Of a stretch of DNA of 64,000 nt, positions 23,460-35,500 are shown one piece after another (the first letter of the stretch is position 1; every line of letters starts with the position of its first letter). The DNA comes from Rhyzopertha dominica (Eukaryota > Arthropoda > Insecta > Coleoptera > Bostrichidae). The translations under genes were made by a program, and so were the position numbers. Below the pieces are notes generated by a model. It had not been told where the DNA came from. It searched no databases and worked only from the letters and a program-made list of their open reading frames with translations. The DNA is taken from NCBI GenBank assembly GCA_025024175.1, contig QCXZ01000001.1:44262942-44326941 (forward strand). The letters are read 5' to 3'.

Positions 23460-25286
23460 TTACTCCACCATGAATGAGCACAGATCAGCTGCTGCTCTGC
23501 GGTGCTGAAGACTTACGATATTTAATTCCCTCATAAGCACTGGGTAATCCAAACTACAAACGCCCCCATATGATCTGTATCCCCAATTACGAACGAATGC
23601 CCTCTGAACACTCTCAGTCCTATCAACATGAGTGCAATAGTGCGGGCTCCATACCGTAGACGCATACTCAAGGATGGGTCGCACCAGGGAGCAGTAGAGA
23701 AGCCTGTACGTACTAGGAGTAAAATCCTTACTAAATCTATTTATAAATCCCAGAACCTTAAAAGCCTTTGCCACTATATTACCGATGTGATTAACAAATG
23801 CCAGCTTGCTGTCAAATGTCACCCCCAAATCTTTAATCTCTCCTGTAGACTTCAATTTCATAAAGTTTATACTGTAAGGGTATATTAGACTATTTCTGTT
23901 TCGTGAAAAACTGATTACAAAGCACTTATCAATGTTCATCACCAGCCTGTTCTCCACCGACCACCGGTGCAACACATCTAAATCCCACTGAAGATCAAGC
24001 TGGTCCTGCAAACACTGGACTTTTTTATACATTTTTAAGTCATCCGCAAAAAGCAGACAACTCGAAAACAACTTGCCAGCAATGTCATCCACAAACAACC
24101 TGAAAAGCAGCGGCCCACAGTGTGAGCCCTGCGGGACCCCTGAAGTAACAGATACTTCATCTGAAATGTGGTTATCTATTCTAACTGACTGGACCCGCCC
24201 GCTAATAAAACTTTGAATCCAGCAACATATCGCATCACCGAACCCCAAAATACGCAACTTCTCAACCAACAGTACATGATTAACCTTATCCACCTGCACT
24301 CCCTTCTCAAAAGCATCGAGAACATCCAACTGATATGACAAGAGATTTGTTGTAGTCGATTTCCCATCACAAAAACCATGCTGTTCAGGACCAGTCACAT
24401 GCTTACAGGACCATTTCAATTGCGAGACCACAAGCCCGTCCAACAATTTGGGTATAACGGATTGAATACAAACCCCACGATAGTTTGTGATATCTTCTTT
24501 GTTGCCAGACTTATGAATCGGTGTTATAAAACTATTCTTCCAATGAGTAGGAAACACACCATTTGACAAAGACAATTTAAAAAGTAAATAGATGGGTTTA
24601 GTAACTCCACCCAAACAGTTTTTCAGCAGGACACTAGGAATCCCATCAGGACCACAGGAATTGCCACTCTTCAATGAACTAATTCCCTCATATACATCCG
24701 CAAGGCCCACACTAAACATGTTCATATCGACCATCGAGCACCCCAAAGACGGTAATTCAGCACTAGCCCCATCCACAAGATCATTCACCGAATAGACCGA
24801 AAAAAAATATTTGCTAAAGTTATTCACTATATTATTACCCCCTTCACAAATGACATCACCATAAAACATTGTGTTCGGATAATTACTGCACATTCTCACA
24901 TTCCTAACATGTTTCCAAAATGCAGAAGAATTACTGGCAATATTACTCTCCATACCCCTTAGATGCCCTGAATAACACTCTTTACTTAACTGTTTGCACT
25001 CGTATCTTAAATATGAAAAACATTCATAGTCACGAATATTTCCACTTTGTTTATAAGTTAAGTATGCTTTCTTTTTCCGTAACACTAAGTGTTTCAATTG
25101 TGGTGAAAATCAAGGTGGAAAATTGGAACTTTTTAACAACTTTTTAGGAACAAAATTATTCAAAGCCGAATTGAGTAACTCATAAAATCTATCTACTGCA
25201 ATATTAATATTCTGGGTATTAAACACTGATTCCCAATCTATAGAAGCCAGACAGCTGTTTATCCCCATAGCATTTTTAAAATCAAA
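23460..25286 (-). pseudogene. Non-LTR reverse transcriptase, 5'-truncated
   Basis: The minus-strand ORF 25097-23460 (545 aa) carries the RT: TPIHKSGNKEDITNYRG (fingers), EQHGFCDGKSTTTNL, SGVPQGSHCGPLLFRL and the catalytic F-A-D-D (FADDLKMYKK), then the thumb region DVLHRWSVENRLVMN and a C-terminal region. Upstream, 25286-25110 in another frame has the linker WESVFNTQN ... VPKKLLKSSNFPPW that in this family joins endonuclease to RT, so one frameshift lies near 25100. The APE endonuclease and ORF1 are absent because reverse transcription stopped early. Stop at 23460, then a 3' UTR. A substitution of Leu by Cys in QGSHCGP may also matter. Not mobile. Confidence 0.9.
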
Positions 25287-25560
25287 AATTTCTGCCAAAT
25301 TTCTGCCGCTGTCTCACATCTAAGGATGTGCAACATCACACATTCAGATAATCGATTTACTATGATGTTCTGTGCTTTGGCATCTTTCATAAGCCATGTT
25401 TCTAACTTCGCCGTGTCAGTAGGTTTTGGATTCAAACCATCAATCAAATCATACACATCTGCTGACTTCATCAGATTAACTCGTACCTGGAATTTCCAGA
25501 CTCTCCAGTTTTGGGTGCCTTTCAGTTTTATTACACCATCTGCTGCATATTTTTACTAAT
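25287..25560 (-). pseudogene. copia gag, N-terminal part
   Basis: Minus-strand reading from about 25545: DGVIKL, NWRVWKFQVR, MKSADVYDLIDG, WLMKDAKAQNIIV and AAEIWQK, the start of copia Gag. No Met precedes it before a stop, so the original start is lost or mutated; the first Met is at 25471. The frame is cut at 25287 by the non-LTR element and resumes at 11364. Confidence 0.88.
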
Positions 25561-25577
25561 TTTCACACACTACTAGG

Positions 25578-25592
25578 CCTGGGCGCATAACC
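25578..25592 (-). promoter_or_regulatory. copia primer binding site, initiator Met tRNA half type
   Basis: The plus strand CCTGGGCGCATAACC is tRNA-sense and matches the anticodon-stem region of initiator Met tRNA (CTGGGCCCATAACC) with one mismatch. Copia elements are known to prime from a cleaved half of this tRNA instead of its 3' end. It is 7 bp from the LTR. Confidence 0.8.
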
Positions 25593-25599
25593 TATAGCC

Positions 25600-25836
25600 T
25601 ATAGCAGAGCGTGGTTCTCGACTGGAGCATTTATTAAAGATAGGTGCAGGTGAACAGCGTTTATTCAATTTAAACGAACATATACGCAATATTAATAATA
25701 CAATTAATTCTTTGTGAACATGACATATCTATTTTTATTACATTTCCATAACAACCATATTTTTACTGTTTTTGCCCATTTTATTATTGCCAAACTTCCT
25801 TGACTTTGAAACAAGTTCATTGCCTATTACAAAACA
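25600..25836 (-). repeat. copia 5' LTR
   Basis: 237 bp, matching 3649-3890. Its outer T-G is mutated to T-A at 25600-25601 and the other end, ACAAAACA, is followed by GGTAC. Confidence 0.9.
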
Positions 25837-25841
25837 GGTAC

Positions 25842-26855
25842 AATTCTAAATTTGTCCATCAGAATAATAGATGTTAGGTACTGAGTACTTACACGTGCAT
25901 GGTGAAAATAAATGAACATGATATTATAAGCAGAATGTGATGAATACTTGACCACTTCTTGACATATAGCTGTTACTTGGCGAGACGCACTGCCATGCAG
26001 CTACTATTATTGGTTTATTGGTTTTGAAGTTATGAATTTCGATCTAGTGAGGTATGAAAAAATACGATAGCGATCCGAGACCACCTTTTAGACAGCGCGG
26101 CGACACGTTTAGCAGCTAAAATTTTTGGCAGGAATGCTAAAACTGGTGGTACACAATATACGTCCACGGCGTTTCGCGGAGGTTTTCCTTTTCCTCTGAT
26201 CGCGTTGTCATGTGGTTTGATTAGTCCATAGATATCTTACTCTTTCTATAGGATGATCAATGCTTGATATTATGCATGAGACAAATTGAAACTGCGCATG
26301 GAGGTATTTGGACTTGCGCACAAGGGAATTTAGTAAATGAAAACACAGGGTTGATAGAAGCAGCTGGATAATCGTCGCTATCAACAGCCAAAAATGTTCC
26401 CAACTAATAATATGAGCTTACTAATTCTATGTCAATAAAAGTGCAGATATACATGTGATCTAAAAATTTCCTTTGACAAAATACACGTGTTCCGCTTATA
26501 TCCCATTTCGCACTGTGTTTACATGATTTCTTAGGAAGCTATTATTTACAATATAGATATCAATGTAATTTTGATATCATTAGTAATCAAATAGTAAAAC
26601 CCGTTCAAGTTTCAAATCGACTCAAAACGCCATATAGTTCTGTATCATTACGTTGTTATTCACTATTCAGGAATCCGATCTAGAAATCTCAGTAGACGAT
26701 CAACATATATTTTGTCGGTTTAATAGAAAAGCAATTTTACCGATCCCGACTCCTGTCGCCACTTGCAAATTCAATATATTTCGCATATGTTACAGATCAA
26801 AATTTCTTGCAGTTCAAAAAGACCGAATATAACACCTTAGTTTTTCCAAATTGAC
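25842..26855. other. Intergenic, no supported feature
   Basis: About 1 kb of AT-rich sequence to the right of the copia element. A slightly CpG-richer patch lies near 26085-26220, without a coding pattern that I recognise. Confidence 0.5.
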
Positions 26856-27433
26856 TTGATAGAACCTTACAGAAGTTACATAAGCAACTTCCCTCTTTCG
26901 AAAATCGAAGAATGTGTAAATAAAAGTCGCTTTTACGAGAATGTTAAACAAAAATGGGAATATTGCGAATTTTTGCGTAAATCGCAGAAATCCATTAAAA
27001 GGGCCCCTCAGCAACAATTTTTACAAGCAAATATCCATCTAATCAAAATTTCAATGTACCGCAGAACAATTTTTCTTTCAGTCCATATCCATTAAAACGA
27101 CTTTCCAATAAGACCAATCAACAATCAAAATTACCAATAAATAAACTAACTTTTGACAACCAAAACCAACAAGCACAAATTCCAAAATTTCTTATAAATA
27201 TACCCCGATGTCACTTCAATCTCGAGTTAGGACACAGCAAATGCAAATTATAGACCGAACTGGAATCAGCAAGATCGACCGAGCGTGTTTTGCGAAGAAC
27301 TTTTTAATGAAGAAGATGAAAATTACGCAAAAACCGATGAAATGTGTCCCAACGACAATAATTTAACAGAATTTGAATATATGGAAGAAGAATATCGTGA
27401 CGAAATTAACGAAGAGTCAAATCTTATCGGGCA

Positions 27434-27469
<36 letters not shown>

Positions 27470-27670
27470 TCAGACAACGCTAGTTGTTATAAAATCACAG
27501 ACGATTTTATAATTCCCAAATCAATCACTATAGCACAGAAATCATATTGTAATTTTCCAGTGGACCAAATTTCTGATTCGAAAATTAATTTCACAGAAAT
27601 AGTAGAAGTCACGCCATTAGTTTTTCCAGTTACTTCTGAACCACCTAAATCTTCAAGTAATTATGTTAAG
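26856..27670 (+). pseudogene. Decayed Ty3/gypsy gag-to-protease relic
   Basis: Plus-strand pieces in changing frames: IEECVNKSRFYEN with YCEFLRKSQKS (26880-26995), then an Asn/Gln-rich, Pro-rich segment, then RPSVFCEELFNEEDENY (about 27273-27330) with an acidic tail, the form of the C-terminus of insect gypsy Gag proteins (NW..PPPQFVSEELFN-like). After an ATT run (27436-27466) the sequence continues with KITDDFIIPKSITIAQK, similar in kind to the region after the gypsy protease. Several frameshifts; no LTRs found. A relic, with family-level match by eye only. Confidence 0.5.
27436..27466. repeat. (ATT)n microsatellite
   Basis: About ten ATT units, interrupting the gypsy relic and producing a run of isoleucine codons in one frame. 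Confidence 0.9.
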
Positions 27671-30600
27671 GAGACACAACTTCTTGTGTATTTTAGCGGC
27701 TGAGGATTCTTTTGAACACAAAAAAAAACGAATCGCAGTTTGAATTGGCGGGATCAGAGTTGTTGTGAACGTGTTTGACTAACTGTAGTAAACTACAATG
27801 AAACAAGACAATAACTTTCGTGCCTTCGCAGAAAATCAATAGACGGCACTGTATGCATACAACTTTGTTCTGACTTGACAATATTTAAATAATCTTAAAT
27901 TGCCCTTACTTTACGAATATGTCCCTATATCAACTCCAGCATGTCATTGCGTTTATTTATTTATTACACTTTAAAAGTTAGAGCATAGCTTCTTCTCTGT
28001 TCCTACCTATTACTACCACTACAGTTAAAATTTTCAAGTAACTACCATTATTTCTTCGTATTAAGTACTGTTTGTCAAATGAGAATAATTTATTTATAAT
28101 TCACTTCCTGTTTGTGTGACCAAAGTCTAATGCAATATGCAATTTCAAATATATAAAACTTATCACGTAGAAAGGCAGCTGAGAGAATAAGAACGTCGAT
28201 CTGCATTATTTATAAAGTAAACATTTAAATGCAACACACAATGGAGAAAGAAATCAAAAAGGTGTTACTTGGTTACTGGGTAACATCTAGGTACTGAATA
28301 CCTACTGCATTTTATTATTCGCCTACATAGTGATCATTTCTTCTGTTTCTTTGTTGCTTGTTTAACATATGCATGCATACGACTGCAACGTTTTGACATA
28401 AATGTTACCATAGCTGAATTTTATTGTTTAATTATATACTCCCTTTACAGCACATTGAAGATGCATGGCAACACAAAATGACGTATTTTACAACTTTTAA
28501 ATATTTCATTTACAATACATACGCCTTTATTAAAGTGCAATAAAAATTGTGTTATCTAAGTTCATTTGTAAGCATGAATAAGTAAAAGAGTCGTCTGATA
28601 ATATTTTACTAAAAACGTTATTTTTAATTTATTTATATATAGATAGATATCTACAAACATATATATTTGGACCTTTTATTAAACTATTGTCGTGCGGAGA
28701 AATGGTAAGATAAATGTACTGGAAGTACACTATTTACTTTCGTAAAATTGGACAAACAGTGGCCTACAGTAACACAGTAAGTAAACTTTTTCTTTAGATG
28801 TAGTAAGTTATGTATGCGACATCCATGATGGGAAGGTTTCTATTAGAGTCTGGCGCTTATACAACAACGCACAACATATAATTATCAAACATTTTATGAA
28901 CTTTAAGTAATTATGTCATTTAGAATGTGTGCCTATTAGACGCATTTCGAAAGTAATGGAGCGACGTTGCTTATATTTGGAATAAATTTATTGCAAACGT
29001 TACAAATAAGTTTTCGTTTGGGATTGAGTGTTCCAGTAACAAGTACCCAAGTGCAGCTTGAAAAATGGTTCATGTTCAATTACCTGACTATAACGAGCAA
29101 ATTCAAATTCTGAGCATCTGTTGAAACAAAAACAAAAAATAAATACTAGATTTTGCAAAAAATGTCAATTGTTTAGTATCAAATGAATATTATGATAATG
29201 TAGAATTAAAAAACTGTACACACTTTGAAAGAGTTTCTTTGAGATTGTGTTTCCTTTACAAATTAAAACAAAAAGGAACGTCAACTTTTCTCCGTTTTCA
29301 TCCATCATAGTAACAATTCATACAATGAAAATGATAACTACTATTTCTCAAACATTTCCGGAGCAGTACTCTACGATGTTGTGCATATTCTTTTAAAATT
29401 TCAATTCCATTTTTATAAAAAAAATATAAATAAGGAATGCTAGAATGATTCTACATAAAATATACACATTTGATGTATATAATGTTCGATATCTGCGTGA
29501 CAAATTTGAGAATTGCATAATTTCACATGCAAGCTTTGAAAAATGTCAATAAATAATGTGAAACTCATATTTTTGTCATATTTATATGGTCTAATCCAAC
29601 ATCCAGCCACAAACATCTACATTTTTAAAGTCACTTTGTGAATGAGACGCTCTGTAACGTTAAGCAATACCAAGTATAGAATTTAATTCTATATATAAAC
29701 AGTTGTAATACAGATTAAGAGGAAACAAAGGTGAGAGCTGATTAGAATAACTTTTCGACAGTTGTTAGTAACTGTGTTTGACCACAAAACTGAAAAATAC
29801 TTTGAAGCTGCAATTCTTCCATATTCACTGTAAAATTTAAAGATAATTGCCGTGCATTTAATATTAATAAACGACATCTCGATTGTTGCAAATAAGTAAT
29901 ACAAGAGTTGAGAGAATGGAAATTAACTTGCGCTTTGGAAAAGTTAAAATTGCAAGGATGTTTCAAAGCCAGTGACTAGAGACGCTTTCTTATTGTCCTC
30001 TATTCCTTTCTTCTATTGTCATTTTAAGATTTCTATTATGTGAATTACGAGGCGTCGATGAAATGAACTAAATGAAAGATAATGCGATTGACGACGATAT
30101 CAAATATAATCGTAACGCCATTTCTGTTATTGCAAACGGCTTCACCATAAATATCTATTTATCTATTTGTCCCTCAAATGTAAAATAAGCCATTTTTAAT
30201 ATATTCAATGACAAATATTGTGTACTTCAGCTACTTAAGATTTCAGATTTCAATTTTTATTTCATGTTTTCTTTCGTTCGTTCTATGAAATTACAATCTC
30301 GTTTGTGCACGTTATCTAATAAATACAGTAGAATATTTTTACTTCAAAGGTATGAAAGAATACTTTGAGAGAACAAAAAATTGTATTTTATGAAAGAGAA
30401 GAAGATTGGGTATATATCCAAATTGTAAAATTTTTGAAAAAGTTTTAAATTTGTATATCTCGAAAATAGAAAGCGATCGGACACGAGTTGTTGACCTGAG
30501 TCCTCATGAAATGAAAGAAATATCGCCTAAAAATTGGTCAATGTACTTTTGGGAAAATGCATAAACACATTGATAGGTTTATTTTCAGTAATTCTGAAAT

Positions 30601-32520
30601 TATTCAGAATCCTTTAAATAATAACAATTATGCATATGTTCCCGGATTGGTTACAAGCGTAAATAATATTAATTTCACATCTCACGCCAAACTGCAAAGA
30701 AAAACATTTTTTGCTTGTACTAATACCACCAAGTATGTGATTAAAACTTCTTTATTCTCGCTCAATGGGAAAGAAGTTCATTTCTTGATTTTGGAATTAA
30801 TAATGATTGCTTTTACCTTTAAGTTTTTATCATTAAGCGGATTCGCTTTGTTTTGACAATCTTTTACAATTTACTACCTTAAACGTTTACAACATATTGA
30901 CTTTGATACTTGATTTAATGTTGTGTAACGGGTACGGATCTCGTATAGGGGCCCAAAAACTGATGAGTTTTTTAACAACTGGATCTGTTAAAAATTGAAA
31001 GAAACAGGAGAAACCGTACGATGAAGAAGACGATGCTACCATTTCGGTGCAGGACCAAGCGAAATCTCTGTATACTCCCTAAGGAGGCGGTTGCTACAAC
31101 TGGTCATTCCCAGATTCCAAGAATTATGAAATAGAAGCAAATTCAGAAATTTAATCATAATTCATGTATTTTTTACATAAGTTGGACAACTTCATGTTTA
31201 AAGTGACATCCTTGTTAAAAAATTGAAATTATAAAATGATTTAAAAGCAAGTGAAAATCCTTGATTTTCTACTACAGAATAATGAAGCTTAAGTTAGTTG
31301 GTTTTCTGGATTAAACAACAAACAAAAAATGTATTCCCACTTTTAGCGGAAAATTAAAGAAAAGCTTTTTGCTCTTGTAAACTCATTTAGTAGACTTACT
31401 GCATATTTTAATTTATTAAAAATATAGTTATATCCATTTGCAGATTTGCACACATACTTCAGAATCCTGTAGGAAATCAGTGATCCCGTGTCACCAATAC
31501 AAAATATTTTTTTGGAAATAATTAGCTGTGCATTGCTTAGCGTTATAACACTTTGGCTAAAAAAGAAATTGGAACAGTTTCAGGATTTTTGAAAGTAAGG
31601 CTAACAATGTATATGTTTTCTTAATATGAAAAAAGCAAAGCCAACTATGGTTTCCATAAAATTGCAAGTTTATAACCCCCAAAAATTTCTGAGTACTTCA
31701 CTAGATTTAAAATAATTTTTTATATACATACATAAGCAAAGTATTGTGAACTGAAGAAATGTTAGGTTATTCAAAATTTGACTAGAGTTTAATAACAAAA
31801 GACGACATAAAATGACAATGCTACAGTTCAACTGTACGTACAAACCTCAACTTTCTAGTTATTGAGATACTCTAGAATTACCACGAAAATGGGTACATAC
31901 CTGTAGAATACCAGTACCTAAGTATTTGCCGATATAGTTGTATATGCCGTTATTGTACCACAGTAATGTACATGCATTTTAAATATGTTTAACTGGGCAG
32001 GTTTGCATCGCATTAACGTCATGTTTATATAAGGATCAGCCTCACCGGATCAGTACTGTCTTTTTGTATTGACATAACGTAAAAGCCACATTACGGTTCA
32101 AGCTACAGTTATATTCGTTTTGCCCATTCGTTCGGTTTTTTGCATTTTCTGAACTACCCCACAATTTACAAGGCACTTCTACGTCTCGTTCTGTTATTTA
32201 CGTCCCTTTAAAGTCGTATTTTAACAAAATTAATTATCGAATTTTATATCCACGCAAGCTCTATACTCCTGCAGTTAAGAAGCTAACAGGGCCTATAAAT
32301 AGCAGCGAGTGGCATTGGCATCTAGTTAATTGCCCAGCATCCGAAAGTTCTTTCAACTGTCACTAACTGTACGGAATCCTTGACCCTCGTCTTGCAGTTT
32401 AAATGTACCATCAACCTGTTCTTCTTCCATCTCGTACTTTTTCTGGACCGGTTGAGGCGGCTTCCTTGAGAACCGCTTGTATAAAATGATGGGCAAATTT
32501 ATGCCATAAACAGGAGCCGC
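27671..32520. other. Intergenic region before the secreted repeat-protein gene
   Basis: 4.8 kb, AT-rich, no gene supported. Open stretches are short; the longest (30557-30856, 99 codons, no recognised motif, preceded by other-frame pieces at 30456-30552) might be a relic. A possible distal core promoter, TATATAAG (32026) with ATCAGT (32049), and a TATAAATAG (32294) lie near the right end. Confidence 0.5.
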
Positions 32521-32521
32521 A

Positions 32522-32529
32522 TATAAAAG
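32522..32529 (+). promoter_or_regulatory. TATA box of the secreted repeat-protein gene
   Basis: TATAAAAG lies 45 bp before the ATG at 32567, giving a predicted start near 32552 and a very short 5' UTR. Alternative TATA-like sites are at 32294 and 32026, so the start site is not settled. Confidence 0.5.
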
Positions 32530-32566
32530 CTCCGAAGAGTTCAATAACATTAGTATCACTTGCACC

Positions 32567-35500
32567 ATGGTCTGCTTCAAATCTTTGATATTCGTGCTCG
32601 GTCTGGTGGCTTTAGCGAGAGCGGCCTCTTTGCCCGACACCAAGAACATTCACGTGGAGGTTGTGTACGACAGGCCCGAAGATGTACCGCAGCCCGCTAA
32701 GGAAATAGACAAAAGGAACCTACAGGAAGACAACCAACTTCCCGTTGACGAATCCAGCAGTGAAAGTTCGGCATTAGGAAGTTCTTTGATCGAGAATGAA
32801 CAGAAGCAGGAGCAGGCGGTCAAAACCGACAAGGCGGAGGCAGAGAAGCGACCACCAATCGATCTTTTATCTTGCGAATCCCACAAACTGACGATTCAGT
32901 CCTCAAACAGAAATGAACATAAGGAGCTACCTGTGCAAGGTCAAGTCATCGCTGATAATAACATAAACGCGATCAAGAACTTGGACGCAAAGGTGCAGCT
33001 GTCCATCGAAGAACTGAGACAAAGTGACAAGCATATTCCTGGAAATCCTGAGCAATCGGCTGCAAGTGACGCTGCTGTTATCGCCGAAGTGCAACCTTCT
33101 TTACAAAATGAAATTACCGCGCCGCAAGAAAGTACAAACGAATTAACAAGGCCGTCCATTGCTTTAATTAATAAAGTTCGGGAAATAATCAATAATGGCA
33201 TCACGAACATACGAGAAAATGTGGAGCATTACGCTGCTAGCAACACAGACATCAAAACCGTAGATGAGAAAGTTTGGAAGGAACTCAACGCTAGTATGGA
33301 GAACCTAATCTCTAACTTGAAGGACCAAACTGGGCTTAAACAAGGATCTGAAGGAAGTACTAGCTTTTTCCAGAGTATACTAAGCGGATTCCAATCAGCA
33401 AGTAATAATTTCTTGCAAAACATCAGACCGAATAACACTGCAAGCGATGAACAACAACCTGGATTCGGTCAAAACATCATAAACCTCTTTACTGGTGGTA
33501 AGTATATGTGCTAATCAATTAAATTATCTTTTGCTATTTCAATAGCGGTAGTGTCTAGTAGTCTCCAACTCATGATCTGTAGAATGTATATAACAAAAGA
33601 TGTGACACTTTTTCTAATTATTGTGAGTTTTCAATAATATTATAAGTGAATTAGTGAAATAATATATAGCTATTGTACAGATGATATACTAATGTCAGTT
33701 GTTGACTTTCGATATATTAAAAATTACAGAAAAAATGCATTTCAAACAAAAATTGACAGCCCTTGAGTTGAAATTTGGGGATACGGACGTTTTGCCCCCA
33801 CCCTTTTGCCCCTGCCGTTTCGCCCACGACTCCGTTTCGCCACCGGCAGTTTCGTCCCGGAGTAAAATTTCTCACGTTTTTTCTTCAAATTTCAATTTAT
33901 TTGATTTACTTTTGAGAAATATTTCGATATTGATCGCAATGTCAATTATGTTGTTGCAGAAAACACGGTCGTTTTTTGCCCAGGTTTTAATCACGTAAGA
34001 GAATAAAAGATCTTAAAATCAACGAGAAATATACTGACAAAAATTAACGGGAAAAGAAAAAAATAAGCCCATAATATGATAATATGAAATGTGATACTTG
34101 TTTCGGATTTCTTTCACATGTAAGAAGACTTCTACGCATGATGGATATTAGAATAGCTGCATATTTACCTTTTGCTCTTCAATTTGATCTTATAAGACAC
34201 ACAGAATCCAAAATTAAAAGCTAAATTATTCGGCATACGATAAATTTTTTTTCACAAAGACTTACATATGCAGAAATTATATACATTGGAGGAGCTAAGA
34301 CAAAATCAGATTTATGTAAATGCACTGTGTACTGTTTATTTCAACTAAAATACTAGGCGTGAAGTATACATTAAGAATTTAGCAGTTTTATAAATAGTTG
34401 TGTTGACCTTATTTTTTTCATTAGATGACATTTTGAACATTATCTAACACTAACGGTTACGAACAACTAAATATTTGGATATGCAATGCTATTTTAATTT
34501 AAAGCAACAACATTAAAAGATGATACCGCGTTTCCAAGTATTTATCAGTTTATAAATAATTAAAAAAGAAACAACAGTTTCTGCATAGATATGAGGTTTC
34601 ACAATTATTATTATTATTATTATTACAATTTATAGTGTTGTTTTTCTCGTTTTTTGTATTTTATTTGTTAGTGTATATACAACGTCCATTAGGTGTTAAA
34701 TCTAAAACTAATAAAAAGTATCACGCAATTTCAACACGGATAAAAAATGTCGTAGAAAGCTATGATAGAATAGACAATATGCATTATTTATTAGTCATTG
34801 CACATAATTTTGAATTTTAAAAGTTACTTAGATATTTGTTTCATTTATGTGGGGCGAAACGGTCGGGGGCGAATCGGTACAGGACCGAAATATTCGGGGG
34901 CGAAACGGCGGTTGTGAAACGTCATATAACCGAAATTTGTATGTTTTATTGCAATTTTATTTGTTATTCAAAGTAAACTGATTATTAGAAATGCAATACC
35001 TGTGCAAATTATTATACTACAGTTAATTGAAATATACCGGGTGATTCACAGTCGATGGTGCCTTAGACGTTTATGGAAAACGATAACTAGCAACCTAGGA
35101 TGTTTCTGAAGATTTGGTTGCTTGGATAATTAGCTCTACTCTGTAAGTCAAAAAAAAATTTTAAACACTGCCGACATTGGTGCTTATATCGAAAAGTAGT
35201 AACAATTTTGATATTTATTTAAAATGTGATATCCTATACATATATTACTGATATTGCTGTTGAAATATTTTTGTACTCGCATACTACTGCTTCATATCTG
35301 CATTTAGCAGTTTTCGGTGGATTATTTAATTTTATTATTTTTATTACTCTGTAATGTTTGGATTTATAAGATACTCAAATTTTGTATGTACTTTACTAAT
35401 GTCCTGTATATTAATTCTGTGTAAAGAAATCCATTTGGTGGTGAAAAGTGCTTTATTGTTTTTTTAAAGAACACCCTGTATATTATCAAAGACTCTTAAA

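Larger units (their letters stand above)
11365..25286 (-). mobile_element. 5'-truncated non-LTR retrotransposon inserted in copia gag, itself split by a gypsy element
   Basis: Minus orientation: 5' breakpoint at 25286, RT domain to 23460, 3' UTR to 23195, interrupted by the gypsy block (11548-23194), resuming at 11547 and ending in the AAAT tail. A 5-bp duplication AATTT flanks it (11360-11364, 25287-25291), and removing the insert reconnects the copia gag frame. Endonuclease is mostly lost by truncation. Clade is of the APE-type CR1/jockey group by RT motifs. Confidence 0.85.
3649..25836 (-). mobile_element. Ty1/copia retrotransposon, 22 kb span because of nested insertions
   Basis: Minus-strand element bounded by LTRs at 3649-3890 (3') and 25600-25836 (5') and by the 5-bp target duplication GGTAC (3644-3648, 25837-25841), the usual copia length. 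Next to the 3' LTR there is a purine-rich tract (minus strand, complement of 3891-3900). Next to the 5' LTR there is an initiator-Met-tRNA-type primer site at 25578-25592. Own sequence is left in three blocks: 25599-25287 (gag start), 11364-10939 (gag with first zinc knuckle) and 5697-3891 (second knuckle, protease, integrase, RNase H). The rest is a gag-only LTR element and a non-LTR element with a gypsy insertion. The LTRs differ at roughly a dozen positions, so this is the oldest layer. Confidence 0.92.

Noticed and set aside
30557..30856. 99-codon open stretch as a gene
   Set aside because: No motif, no splice partners, AT-rich codon use; upstream other-frame pieces hint at a relic at best.
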